From Hemibagrus wyckioides (Eukaryota; Chordata; Actinopteri; Siluriformes; Bagridae): a stretch of DNA of 64,000 nt. Of the stretch, positions 1 to 11,710 are shown piece after piece (within the stretch, counting starts at the first letter, position 1; each line of letters opens with the position of its first letter). The stretch lies in assembly GCF_019097595.1 (NCBI RefSeq), contig NC_080711.1, positions 11,940,428 to 12,004,427 on the forward strand, given 5' to 3'. A program made the translations under genes and the position numbers. The notes beneath the pieces are model-generated. The model was not told where the DNA came from, made no database searches, and saw nothing but the letters and a program-made list of their open reading frames with translations.

Positions 1-1005
1 AAAATATAAAAATGTATACAATACCACTGTGGTGATCAGAAAAGCTTCATAGAACACATCTAACCTTAAAGCAGATCAACAGCGTAAGACCACATCAACT
101 TCCATTCCTGTTAGCCAGGGTCTGAGTGGGCACAGGTGTTGTCTTTTTCTACTTTCCAGTTGTTTTGGAAGTTTTAGATTGAAGCAGTATAGCCAGTCTC
201 ACCAGCAAGGTGTTTCCAATCACAGTCATGCTATGATCAGATGTCTGCCCTCATTCTGATGTTTAATGTGAACATTAACTGAAGTTCTTGGCCCATATCT
301 GCATGATTAGCTAATTGGATAATTACAAAGATAGACAGGTGCACAAGTGTTCTTATTAAAGTGGCCAGTGTGTATTTCACCTGGTTTTTAGTTGTCATTT
401 TATGTATTACTTTTGTACTATTTCTAATTGTCTCTAGAGAATCTTTAGTGTCCATGATTTACTTGAAAGTCAGAATCTACGCTGTCTTATCTGTCTGTGA
501 TAAGACACTCACACAAAAACACACAAATCCTTGAAAAACACTTTATCTTTTTTTTTTTATAACCCAAAGTATCCTCCTATCTATATGGCTGACAGATATC
601 AGCAAAATCAGATATCATCTTTATTTCCAAGTCCATGGCTGGATGTCAGTTTTTTCCTCAGTCTTCTTCTTTGTTGTTGTGTATTATTGCCAATCAAAGC
701 AATGATATTTTATTTCTTTCTCTCTCTGCTCCCCTGTTTCTGGCCCATGGGAAGGGGAAGAGACTTCAAAGAACCTTTTTCCTCCTTCTTTATTCTAAGA
801 AGAATTGTCCCATTTTGCTTACAGACAGGTGAGGGAGAAGTCAGGGGCTCTGCTATAGGGACTTGCACATTATTTGAGATTGAGGATGAAACCGCTCATG
901 TAAACATTATAGTACATGTGCATTTTTGACCTTTAACTCTAGTTACGCTAGATAAATGTGTATAAGTGAAAAAAACAGATGCTAGTCTAGATGCTAGTTG
1001 GAATA

Positions 1006-1184
1006 GGGGGATGTGGCTTACGGTTAAGGGCATTGGACTACTGATCAGAAAGTTGTGAGTCCACCAAGCTGCCACTGCTGGGCACCTGAGCAAGGCCCTT
1101 AACCCTCAATTGCTCAGTTATATAAAAAATGAGATAAATTGTAAGTCCTTCTGGATAAGGGTGTCTGCTAAATGCCAGAAATGT
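1006..1184 (+). mobile_element. tRNA-derived SINE
   Basis: The 5' part has the shape of a degenerate tRNA promoter (a 'ggcttacggttaagggcatt' A-box-like start, then a decayed B-box around 'gttgtgagtcc'). It is followed by a tail reading 'gcccttaaccctcaattgct' and 'ataagggtgtctgctaaatg'. The same body, in reverse orientation, occurs at 43735-43905, which supports a dispersed SINE family of the kind common in fish. It has no coding capacity. Confidence 0.7.
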
Positions 1185-3316
1185 ACCTTTAGAATATTGC
1201 TGGGATGAATACTCAATTATATTAAATATATTCTCTAAATAGTACAAAGAATTTTGACCTGGAGGTCATTAACAAGGTGAACAGAGGAGTGTTAAACCTC
1301 TGTGAACATGAGTTCACAAACATCTGGAGGAGTTTTCCTCTGGATTCTCTTTTCTCTGAACTCATCCTCCGCTTCTGGAAATGCAAATGTTTCCATTCAT
1401 GATTTAAAAAGCCTGGCCATGAGCCAAGGTACATATAAAACATGAGGATCTGTTCAGAGTGCAAAGTCCTGCCCATGGTTTACCAACATTTGGAAGCTGA
1501 TATAGTTCTGCAGTTTTTCTATAAAGTGAAGTGACTTACAAATGAAGAAGAAGGCTAGGAATGTGGGACCGTGTGTCCTGTGTACAGACATAGGTTTAAA
1601 AGGCTGTAACTAATTTAGTAGCACAGTCGTGTTATTGTATGTCTGCTTTGTGGGAATCTTTTATCCGTTAGCCAGTAGGCTACGAATCTTGGATCAGTGT
1701 GTTATATCAGTTGAATATGACACAGATTTAGCTTTGTCTCAATATGCTTTTAGTAATGTAAAAGGGGAAAAAAAGACCTGTCAAGGGTCCAAAGTCTATC
1801 CAGACGTTTTTTGTTTTTTTTCCTAAACTTTTTTATTCCACAGCTGTTCTCTTTTATTCCCAGAAACAGCTGGGATTCACTAGTCTGGTCAGTAGTTCAA
1901 AAAATATCAAAAAACTCAGTTTGCATGTTTGCATTTGGATGTACAAAATTGGGACTTTGAAAGACGTCAGCTCACACCATTAACCACACCATTAATCTCA
2001 TCAGTTATCAGAACTCTGTTGCCTAATGCTTGATTTTGGCTCACTATAGAGGCATGTGACAGAATGGAGAATGAACACAGAGTACAGTTCAAAATGATGA
2101 AATGTTCTAAGGCTATCATTTTGTTAACTGTTGGAATTTTAGACAGTTTATATGAAATAAGTCTTGCGTTTATTTGGCTAAAATTTCTTTTGAGAGGAAA
2201 TAAATACCCTTTTTTAAAAACTTTTAGTTGTATTTAATTATTAACTTTGAATTTCTGGGAACAGAGCTTCTCTTTATAGTTTGGAATAACTAATTGAACC
2301 AGCACAATGATAACTTAAATCAAATACTTTTGCAAATAGTTGTGTCTGTTTACAAACACAGCTTACATAAACTAAAGAGGACACTAAGTATCTTTCGAAG
2401 AGATCCCTAAAAAAACACAATGCGGCGAATTTCCCAGTTAGAATGAAATCTAAGGGCTTTATGTAGGATATACATACACTTGGGTATGGCAGTGGCACAA
2501 AGAAATAACTGATTGATTTCAATATATTTATATCTAGAGTCTAAAAGTGTGTTCTTACATTTGCTGTTATTTCTGCTAAAATCTCATTGCTTGTCACAAG
2601 TAGCTACAGTAATCTCCCATGACGTTATTAACTTTTTTTGTGTAGGAGATTTTTTTTTAAATGAATTTCCTGGAGCTCACCGAAACATGAGCCAGAGATA
2701 TCTGACCCATAGGAGGCGGGACTGCCTGTCCAATCAGACTGGACAAAAACACACATGGGTGAGGGATATCCTGCTGTCTCATCAAAAGAGGTGCTGGGCT
2801 TGAATGTCAATGTAAGTATATGCAGTGAGACAATAAAGAACGTAAAATTGTAGTGTAGCAATAGATAGAGGCCAATATAAGTTCATTCATGGCTTGCTGG
2901 CTTGCTTTGTCCCCATTGTCTGATATGACTGATATGAAAAGATGTCATACAAATTCCTTGTAAGCTCTACATTACAGCTGATATAGGGGTGTAGTAAATG
3001 TTTAGTCCAGCAACTGCTCAAGAAGAATTTCTGTGTAACAGACCCCAGGTCTGCGTGAAAAAACTGGCCAATCAAAACTGTGTATTTACTAGACACAGAT
3101 CATTCCAGTCTAATTTAACCTTGTGTTTCTAACTCTGAAATAATGGCCATACCATTGCCAAATATATTGTAATATTAACCTATAAGCATACATTTTATGG
3201 AATTAACCTAGTTAAACCTAAAACTAGTAAATTGTAATAAATAAAAAACACACATGAGAATGAGTTGACTAATTTATGGAACACAAGCACATTACTACTG
3301 TAAATACTTGTCTAAT

Positions 3317-3317
<1 letters not shown>

Positions 3318-3405
<88 letters not shown>
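3318..3405. repeat. (GATA)n microsatellite
   Basis: An almost perfect array of about 22 tetranucleotide units in non-genic DNA. A similar array lies inside an ldlr intron at 10855-10924. Confidence 0.95.
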
Positions 3406-3406
<1 letters not shown>

Positions 3407-4167
3407 TTCACAGGAAAAACTGTTGCCTTTACAACCCTGTAGTTGAGTCCTGTAATATTTATTTCATGTTAAATTTGAAATACTGTTATTACCCATGAAC
3501 ACGAGTTTTAACACAAGTTTTAGTGTAGACTGTAGATTGTTATAACCACATCTTAAAATAACACTCTGCTATATATAAATACTCAAGGTATTTGAGGGTC
3601 AGCTCGAACAACGGCTGTTCAGACTGTTCACTGACCTTTCATGTTTTGTTTTTCTACTGTTAGCTTTACCTGTTTGCTGAATCAATTTGGATTATATACA
3701 CGGTCCATTTGCTCATTAGACATGACTAAATACAAGCATATAATGTATCTCAGAAAACTAGCAGCAACCTCCTGTTGTCTTAAGTCCAAAAGTATCTAAA
3801 CAGACAACAATGCAAGGTAAGTGAGTGAATAGAAGATTTGTAGAATTCAGGGAAGGCTGGTATAAATTGCGTAGCAGGCATAAACCTGCCATTCTTTTAA
3901 AGATTCCAAAAAAGACATCAATATGAGGTTTAATTTTTGGCATCCACGTCGCTGTTAACAAATGTCTTAAGGCTGATTATTTTATTACATTATTATTTAT
4001 GTAGAAACAAGCACAACAGCACCCCTACTGGTCAAAATAAAAATTACACAGAATGTAATAAAGAAGTAAGGCTAGGGCTGATTTCTTTCTAGTCCATATT
4101 GTAGATCGGTGTTAGTCATGTGCATTGCTGAAACATGATTTGACCCCCCCCCAAATTATCTACTTTT

Positions 4168-4173
4168 AGTCAA

Positions 4174-4225
<52 letters not shown>

Positions 4226-4226
4226 G
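4168..4226. repeat. (AAAT)n microsatellite
   Basis: About 14 near-perfect units of the tetranucleotide, just right of a short poly-C run. Confidence 0.93.
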
Positions 4227-5342
4227 AGTAAATATACTCAAACGTTGTCCAGTCAAAATACAAATTACAAGAACAGAAGACCAACCAAAAGTTTAGTGAA
4301 CAACAAAATTACAGCTTTACTATTACCTAAATATGATATTTGTTGACATTGGCAGTAGGACATGTCAATCTGTGTTTGTGTGTACTAGTGTCTTTTTGTA
4401 TGCTATCAGCGAGGGCTTGAGATTTAATGCATTGCTCGGCCCTAAACGCTTCTTTGTCGAGCTATTAGATTGAAGCCTTACTTTCTAATACCATGACCAA
4501 CCATCACTGGTAGAACCTACAGCACCTTGCAAGAGTACTTTTAATGTATGTAAATGTGCAACCAGCATGGAAAGAAAATGTCACCAATGCTAAATTGTGC
4601 AAATTTATTCATGGAACTTTTCTGCCTATAAAATGCTTTGTTACCTCTACTTCAGGAAACTATGAATTATATTTTACCAAAAATGCTGTGGAAATGATTT
4701 TATTAACTTATTTATTAACATTTTAGATAAAAAGCCTGTGTAACCCATATGGTGGTTAAGAAATAGTTAGTCTGCTAAAAAAAAATGTGTATACCCTAGT
4801 TAACAACATTTTCCTCATGAATGTGAGCGTTATATTTTGGTCACGTTGTTGGAGAGTTGCACACCACAGAGATTAATTCAGTTTCTAATCAGATACCAGT
4901 TGTCAGAATGTTTGTGATGCACCGCAGTGAGAAGGTAATGTTTAAATGCAATTTTCCCCCTTTTCATTTTAGACATTTAAAATGCTGACACTTTACATGT
5001 GGTTAGGATACATGTCAAAGAGAAACATATTTCAGTTCTGGAAATCATGTAGATTTCAGGAATAGATATAGTCGAAAATGTTAAAAATGATCACAAAGAG
5101 AAAGGATTTCCAAGACAATCACACATGTGGATTATGAAGGGAAGCTACATGTATATATTGCACAATCTATACAGGAAATGTAAACCTAAGTAAAAGGTAT
5201 TAATAGTCCAGAAGGATTTATGACCCATTTCACCTAGCTTATTTAGCTTGAACAGATGCAAACATGAATGAATTTGTACTCAATGGACTGATACAAAACT
5301 AATGTAAAAAGACATGTTGGGTGTATATATATATATATATAT

Positions 5343-6385
5343 ATATGTAAGTAAGTAAGTAAGTAAGAGTAGGAACGTAAATTGACTGGTAAATCGAGAG
5401 CTTTGCCTTTTGGCTCAGGTCCTTCTTCACCAAAGTCCAGTATATGGACCGCATTGCTGCTGTTGCTATCCTATCCTATTCTATCCTATCCTATAATCCT
5501 ATGGTCCCCAAAGCGGACTCCACCACCTGGCTGCGCCTAGAAATTCTGTCCATAAAAATAATGAACAGAACCGGTGAAAAAGGACAGCCCTGCCGGAGTC
5601 CAACGTGCACTGGGAACAGATCTGAATTACAACCGGCAATGCGAACCAAGCTCCTGCTCTGGTCATACAGAGACCGAACAGCCCTTAACAGAGGGCCACG
5701 GACCCCATACTCCCAGAGCACCTCCCACAGGATGCCACAAGGGACACGGTCGAATGCCTTCTCCAAGTCCACAAAACACATGTGGACTGGTTGGGCAAAC
5801 TCCCATGAACCCTCAAGCACCCTGTGAAGGGTATAGAGCTGGTCCAGTGTCCCACGACTAGGACGAAAACCGCATTGTTCCTCCTGAACCTGAGGTTCAA
5901 CTAAAGGTCGGACTCTCCTCTCCAGTACCCTGGAATAGACTTTCCTACTCTTACTTATGGTCATGAGCTTTGAGCTTTTGGGCTCATGACCGAAAGGACA
6001 AGATCCTGGATACAGGCGGCCGAAATGAGTTTTCTTTGTAAGGTGGCGGGGCGTTCCCTTAGAGATAGAGTAAGGAGCTCTGTCACCCGGGAGGAGCTCC
6101 TCCACATCGAAAGGGGCCAGTTGAGGTGGCTTGGGCATCTGTTTCGGATGCCTCCTGGACATTCCAGGCATGCCCAACCGGGAAGAGACCCCGGGGAAGA
6201 ACCAGGACACGCTGGAGGGACTATGTCTCTCGGCTGACCTGGGAACGCCTTGGAATTCCCCCGGAAGAGCTGGAGGAAGTGGTTAGGGAGAGGGAAGTCT
6301 GGGCATCCCTGCTTAGACTGCTGCACCCGCAACCCGGCTACGGATAAGCGGGAGACAATGAATGAATGAATGAATGAACGAATAT
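5343..6385 (+). mobile_element. 5'-inverted (twin-primed) fish LINE insertion
   Basis: This is a non-LTR retrotransposon fragment in two opposed parts. The minus strand from about 5942 down to 5350 encodes reverse-transcriptase sequence, including CGFRPSRGTLDQLY, FVDLEKAFDRVP, GLRQGCPFSPVLF and, further left, KLSIYQSIYVPTLTY. The plus strand from about 5943 encodes the next part of the same protein: TLTYGHEL, MTERTRSWIQAAEMSF, WLGHLFRMPPG and RWRDYVSRLTWERLG, with frameshifts and an in-frame loss of a few residues. The insert ends in a short AATG tandem tail at 6357-6380. The opposed halves that meet in the protein are the signature of twin priming during target-primed reverse transcription. 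The element is dead: 5' truncated, frameshifted and without endonuclease. Confidence 0.85.
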
Positions 6386-6393
6386 ATATATAT

Positions 6394-6850
6394 ACACCGA
6401 TCAGGCATACCATTATGAGCAGTGAGAGGTGAAGTGAATAACACTGATTATCTCCTCATCATAACAGCGGTTAGTGGGTGGGATACATTAGGCAGCAAGT
6501 GAATATTTGACAAGGGATCAGAGCATCTCCAAAACTGCAGCTATTGTGAGGTGTTCCCGGTCTGCAGTGGTCAGTATCTATCAAAAGTGGTCCAAGGTAG
6601 GAACAGTGGTGAACCAGCGACAGGGTCATTGGTGGCCACGGCTCATTGATGCATGTGGTCAGTGAAGGCTGGTCCGTGATATCCGATCCAACAGATGAAC
6701 TACTGTTACTCAAATTGCTGAAGAAGTTAATGCTGGTTCTGATAGAAAGGTGTCAGAATACTCAGTGCATGATGGGTCAGGGCTGTTTTGGCAGCAAAAG
6801 GGGGACCTACAGCAATATTAGGCAGGTGGTCATAATGTTATGCATGGTAG
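6394..6850 (+). mobile_element. non-autonomous Tc1/mariner-derived element, copy 1
   Basis: The ends are inverted copies of a sequence close to 'gatcaggcataacattatga' (left 'gatcaggcataccattatga', right 'ggtcataatgttatgc'). The interior is decayed Tc1-like transposase N-terminal sequence (stretches such as 'gtggtcagtatctatcaaaa'). A longer copy lies at 21341-21862. This copy lacks about 90 bases present there (near 6508). No intact transposase frame remains. Confidence 0.8.
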
Positions 6851-6869
6851 GTGTGTGTATATACTGTGT

Positions 6870-7930
6870 ATATATATATATATAGACAAAGCTGCTTATC
6901 TGATTTTCCCCTCAAATATTGCAACAAGATTTTCACAGCAAATAAAAAAAGTATTGTATATGTTTATTTCATTTTTTAAAAAACCAAATCAGTATAAGAC
7001 AATTTCAGAACTTCTTCATAAAAATACAAGTCATAGTTCATACCTTTTTTTTTTTTTTTAGATCATTCTGTGCACAACTACATCAGCTGATATAGCATCA
7101 TACATAATGGTACAACAGACTCTTTAGATTTAGAAAGAGGGATGATGCAGATAAAGTCGTTCCAAATGTCAATTAAGGCATTTGAATTGTACAATAAATA
7201 AAGAAATTAATTTTTGTACATCTGAAGGCTTTAAAAATGTCCAAACTAGGGTGACAAAAATTGTATTTACATATGGAAGTTAAATATTTACACATCTTCA
7301 TGGATGAATAACACATGCACAAGTCTGACATCTTAAATCACAGGGATGACTGAACAAAGCACAAAACAAAACACTGTAAAAAAAAAAAAAAATGGCCACA
7401 AGTTCAAATATCTTAAATCTAGTTAAACTGATCTATTTCTTATTAGAAGATTTAAAATAAACCAAATCTTAGTTTATTAAACCTATTAAATATTATGAAA
7501 CATTTTGGAGCTTTAAATGTTCTTGTAATATTGGCAAATCATTTTGCTAATTTTAAGCATTCATTTTTAGAAAGAAGCTGAATCTAGAAAAAGAAAATAA
7601 AACAGTAATATATGTCTAGAAATACGTTTAATAATCCTAAATTTGGTTTACGGTAACCTTATAATAAGAAACAAAAAGATATTAGATATGTTGAACTATG
7701 TTTGACAACAATGATGATCTGCAAAGTGTTTCTATTTGCAAATATTTTTCTGTTGTAGACTTTGGTTTATCAAAAAACTGCTGTTGTACAATTCATCTGA
7801 AGTAATGAGAGCACCCTTTTGAGGACTAATGTTTTACATGGAGCAGAAGATGTTGCATCTTTATTCACTACTGACAAAAGCTTATTACAAATAAGCCATA
7901 AATATATGTGTATGACCTGAGGATTTGGTA
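6870..7930. other. spacer / possible distal ldlr 3' UTR
   Basis: AT-rich sequence with no coding signal. It may belong to a long ldlr 3' untranslated region, because candidate minus-strand AATAAA signals occur at several points, including 7860-7865 and about 6963. I cannot choose between them from sequence alone. Confidence 0.4.
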
Positions 7931-7934
7931 CTTA

Positions 7935-8418
7935 CACTATATGGTCAGAAGCTAATGGACACCTGACCATCACACTCATATGTGGGTCCTCCCCAAACAG
8001 TTGCACCCAATCATATAGGGTGTCTTTTTATGCTGTAGTATTATAAAAATCCTTTCACTGGAACTAGGATGCCTAAATCTGCTCCAGCATGGCAATGCAC
8101 CTGTGCACAAAGCGAGCTTCATGAAGACATGGTTTGGCAAGGTTGGAGTGAAAGAACTCAAATGTCCTGCACAGAGCTCTGACCTCAACCCCACTGAACA
8201 CCTTTGGGATGAACTGGAACCACAGACTGTGCTCCAGGACGTCTCACTTAACATCAGTGTCACAAATGCTCTTGTGGATGAATGAGCACAAATCCCCACA
8301 GCCACACCCTAAAGTCTAGTGGAAAGACTTTCCAGAAGAGTGAAGCTTATTATTAACAGGAGAGGAGGACTAAATCTGGAATGGGATCATATGCCCATAT
8401 GGCCATATAGTGTATACC
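7935..8418 (+). mobile_element. Tc1/mariner-like relic (internally deleted)
   Basis: The termini match as inverted repeats: left 'cactatatggtcagaagcta', right (reverse complement) 'atacactatatggccatatg'. Between them lies the 3' third of a Tc1-type transposase on the plus strand, including a DLNPTEHLWDEL block that is diagnostic for the DDE domain. The 5' portion of the transposase is missing, so this is an internally deleted, non-autonomous copy. It sits just beyond the ldlr stop codon and may lie inside the ldlr 3' UTR. Confidence 0.82.
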
Positions 8419-8819
8419 ATATAGTAATGTGTGAACTAGTATTTACAGTTCATTCAAAAATGCAAAACTCCACATACACAATATTTACAATACTTCATAC
8501 TTCAATGAGAATCTTCTATTTAACAATTCTGCACTCTTTTCTCACATACAGACATACCACACACACACACACACTCACTCTTTCTCTTAGAAAAGTTACA
8601 ATAACACAAGGTTCTTCTTTTTTTGAGGTTGCTTTGTTTCTGTGCATTTCCTAGTGGACGAGCCTGGACGAGCCTGCCGCAGGAACTGCCTCTAAAAACG
8701 TGATCTGGTGTCACTTGGACACAACAACAGTTTTTAAACATCCATTCACTGAGCTTGTTACAGCATGTTACTGCAGCACCATCAGATTGTGTAGGCAGGC
8801 TTAGCATAGATGTTAAAGT

Positions 8820-10219
8820 TTATAATTCATCATCAAGGCTGACAACTTGCCTCTGGAAAAAAAAAAGAAGAAGAAGAAAATATTAGGCTTTCCAAAAGAA
8901 AGATGCCAGAGATGCAAATGCTAATGTTATAGTGATAAATCATAATAAAAAGTTATTGGGCTGTACCGGTGGGTAGGAGTAGCCCTCAGAGCTGTAGTTC
9001 TTGCAGATGTGAACTTTATCCTCTGTGGTCTTCTGGTAGACTGGATTCTCAAAATGGATGGTGTTGGTGTTCTTCAGCTTCCAGTTCCTCCACAGCAACA
9101 TGCCACCAAATCCCAGGAGGCACAACACCACTTTAGAAGAAGGACAAATATTACATTTTGTATAAGAATACTCAACATAAAATTCAGACTATTTATAATC
9201 TTGACTATATTAGGATGTTTTTTGTCATACTGACCGAAGGGCAATGCAATGTAAAGAGCCAGCAATGTTGAAGAGTCTTTTCTGACTGCAGCAATAGCAT
9301 TGTGACTGTCTATTAAAAAATACCAAAAGTAAACATTAGAGAATTTCACCAAATGAACTGAGCAAGAAATAAGAAGAATCAGTGTTCAGTTAATAAAAGA
9401 GAAATAATTGCATTCTCTCATTCTCTGTCTGTAATCTGATGAATTACAGCCCTTGCCTCTTAAGGTGTACCTCAAGGCTCAATACTTAGACCCATCTTTT
9501 TTCCATATACATGCTTTATGTTGGACTATCTAGCCATAGTCACGGTCGCAGCTCTCACTCTTATGCTACGTACACACATCCAGTGATTTTACAGCCGTGA
9601 GTCACCAGTCACTGTACTATGAAGTCGCCAGTAGGCGCTCCAACTACTGGTTGCCATAGTAATAATATTTATTAGTGGATGGTGCAATTAAATATTCATG
9701 AGGGAGAGCATTTTTAATAAAATAAAATAAAATAAAAATAATTTTAAAAAAGTGTTTGCATCAAGTCAAACTTTTCTCAAATATGTCACATCACTGGACA
9801 CACCCAGATCCAGTTACAAATGGCTGCTATCAGCTGAAAGTCACCAGCTTTCCATCATTTAAGCAGAACAGGTATTGACAATGGATTTTTCTACAAATTT
9901 ATACTAATATTATTATCACAAAGTCACAGTGTCTTGTTTCATCGACTGTATGACTGTCATTCACCAAAAAAGAAAAACTGACAAAGAAATCATCTCTTAC
10001 TTGTTTGTGTGGTCACTTCATAGTGAGTTATGACTGTAGGAGTTTGGGCTCTGGCTGTTTCTGTGGGCTTCTGTGGTGACTTCACAGTAGTGGTGAAGAG
10101 TCGAGCTGAGGTTTTGGTGGGACTTGCGGCAGACGGTTTTGGTGTCGTATGTGGGGTTATATGAGGGCGGCTTGTGGTAGGAACTCTGGGCTGGACTGGT
10201 TGTGCTGTTGTTGGAACAG
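8820..10219 (-). CDS. ldlr: ldlr exons 15-18: O-glycosylated stalk, membrane helix, NPxY tail
   Basis: Exon 15 (10001-10219, 219 nt) is rich in Thr, Ser and Pro and fits the O-linked sugar stalk; it is longer than the 171-nt human exon. Exon 16 (9235-9309) and exon 17 (8967-9130) encode the transmembrane helix ([20 protein letters not shown] region) followed by WRNWKLKN and the FENPVY endocytosis signal. Exon 18 (8820-8852) ends with SLDDEL and the TAA stop. The exon 16 donor is gtcagt, weaker than its neighbours. Confidence 0.94.
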
Positions 10220-10852
10220 CTGTCCAAAAGCAAGATTCGTAAAAAATCATGAAATGTTCTTTGCTGAAAATGACATTAAATGTCCTTATAATGATTGCTT
10301 AGCCCAAATCAAGATTCTTCTTCAAAACAGAAATCTTACCAGGGACACATTTCCTCATATCTTTGTCCAGCGTCATGTTGTCTGGGCAAGCACATGTATA
10401 CTTGGGTGAGAAGACGCTGACCTGTGGTGCAGCCAAGCACAGGAACTCGCATCCGCCATTGTTGAACTTGCACCAATTCACAGCTAGAAAAAGACAATAT
10501 TATCCAATATGAACAGTGAAGAAAACCACAGAAATAGGAGGACTGATTCCTACTAGCTTTGTATAGTACTGTAACACTGTAGAAGTGTTGGGTTTGGTCA
10601 TATAAATGAGCTGACGCACCACTGGGCTGCTTCAGGTTGTGAAAGAGCACAATGTCCTCTGGAGATGTTATGTGTTCTGCCACTTTTGTGATGTCTTCCC
10701 CTGTCACACGGTTAGCACTCAGGATAGCGTTGTTGCTAACATCAGTCCAGAATACTCGCTCCTGAAGACAGCAAATGAAGGTTATATGTTTATTAACTTA
10801 TTAATTTATACATTTAATACCTCCATATTCCCTTTGAACCCCCAATTTATAT

Positions 10853-10924
<72 letters not shown>

Positions 10925-11644
10925 CACAATTTTATTTACAAAAAATAAACATGCATTTTTTATAAACACCTAATTTTTTTTTTATTACAGCTGTGTGCAA
11001 ATGTTTTGACACCCCAGGACAGCAGCCACAAGAAGAAAAAAAAGCAGCCACAAAATAAAAAATTTAATTTATACCAACAAGAAGACACTTTAGACAGCTT
11101 TGAGATTCCTCTCATTTATAAAACTGCAAAACCGATTTTGTTCTTCAAATACAGTTGTCATTTTTTGGGATTCTTTCATTTATTTTTTATTTTTATTTCT
11201 ATTACAAAGACCTTTCAATAATAATTGAAAAAATTTACTTTACATTTTTACTTAACAAATATTTTTATCTTAACACATAAACACTCTATGTAATATAAAT
11301 TTTATAGTCTTTTAAACTTTTTAAAAATTTAAATGGTTTACAAAATAGCTCATCCAGTGATAACTCATCCACAAGGGCAGGTAGGATAGAGCCCCACTAT
11401 ATACTACACATCAGCCATTCAACAAATGTTAAAAGCCCTCCATACATTTTAAATTACACAAGCATACAAGCTAATTATCTCTTTTGACTAATCAATAAAT
11501 TTTTTAAAATACTGTTCAGTGGATATAAGCTGATGTTCCACTGATTTGCTCACTTTTCTAGATTGTGGGGCAGCGTTGTCATGTCTCTACATAGCTCCAT
11601 AGAATTATTAGTATTATAGTCATACTATCTGCTGTACTATCCAC

Positions 11645-11710
<66 letters not shown>

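Larger units (their letters stand above)
1..5340. other. non-genic spacer left of the mobile-element cluster
   Basis: I see no exon-like coding stretch here. Open frames are short, lack recognisable motifs and are broken by frequent stops in AT-rich sequence. The stretch holds one tRNA-derived SINE (about 1006-1184), a GATA tetranucleotide array, an AAAT array and a short TA run. An unseen non-coding RNA or distal regulatory element cannot be excluded. Confidence 0.6.

Noticed and set aside
531..929. 132-codon plus-strand frame
   Set aside because: Composition is driven by T-rich low-complexity sequence, and no start context, domain or neighbouring exon supports it.
3318..3405. CRISPR-like array
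   Set aside because: The units are four bases with no spacers; it is a simple microsatellite, as are all other tandem arrays here.
5491..6210. 239-codon open frame on the minus strand as a host gene
   Set aside because: It is reverse-transcriptase coding sequence of the inverted half of a LINE, reading into antisense of the other half.
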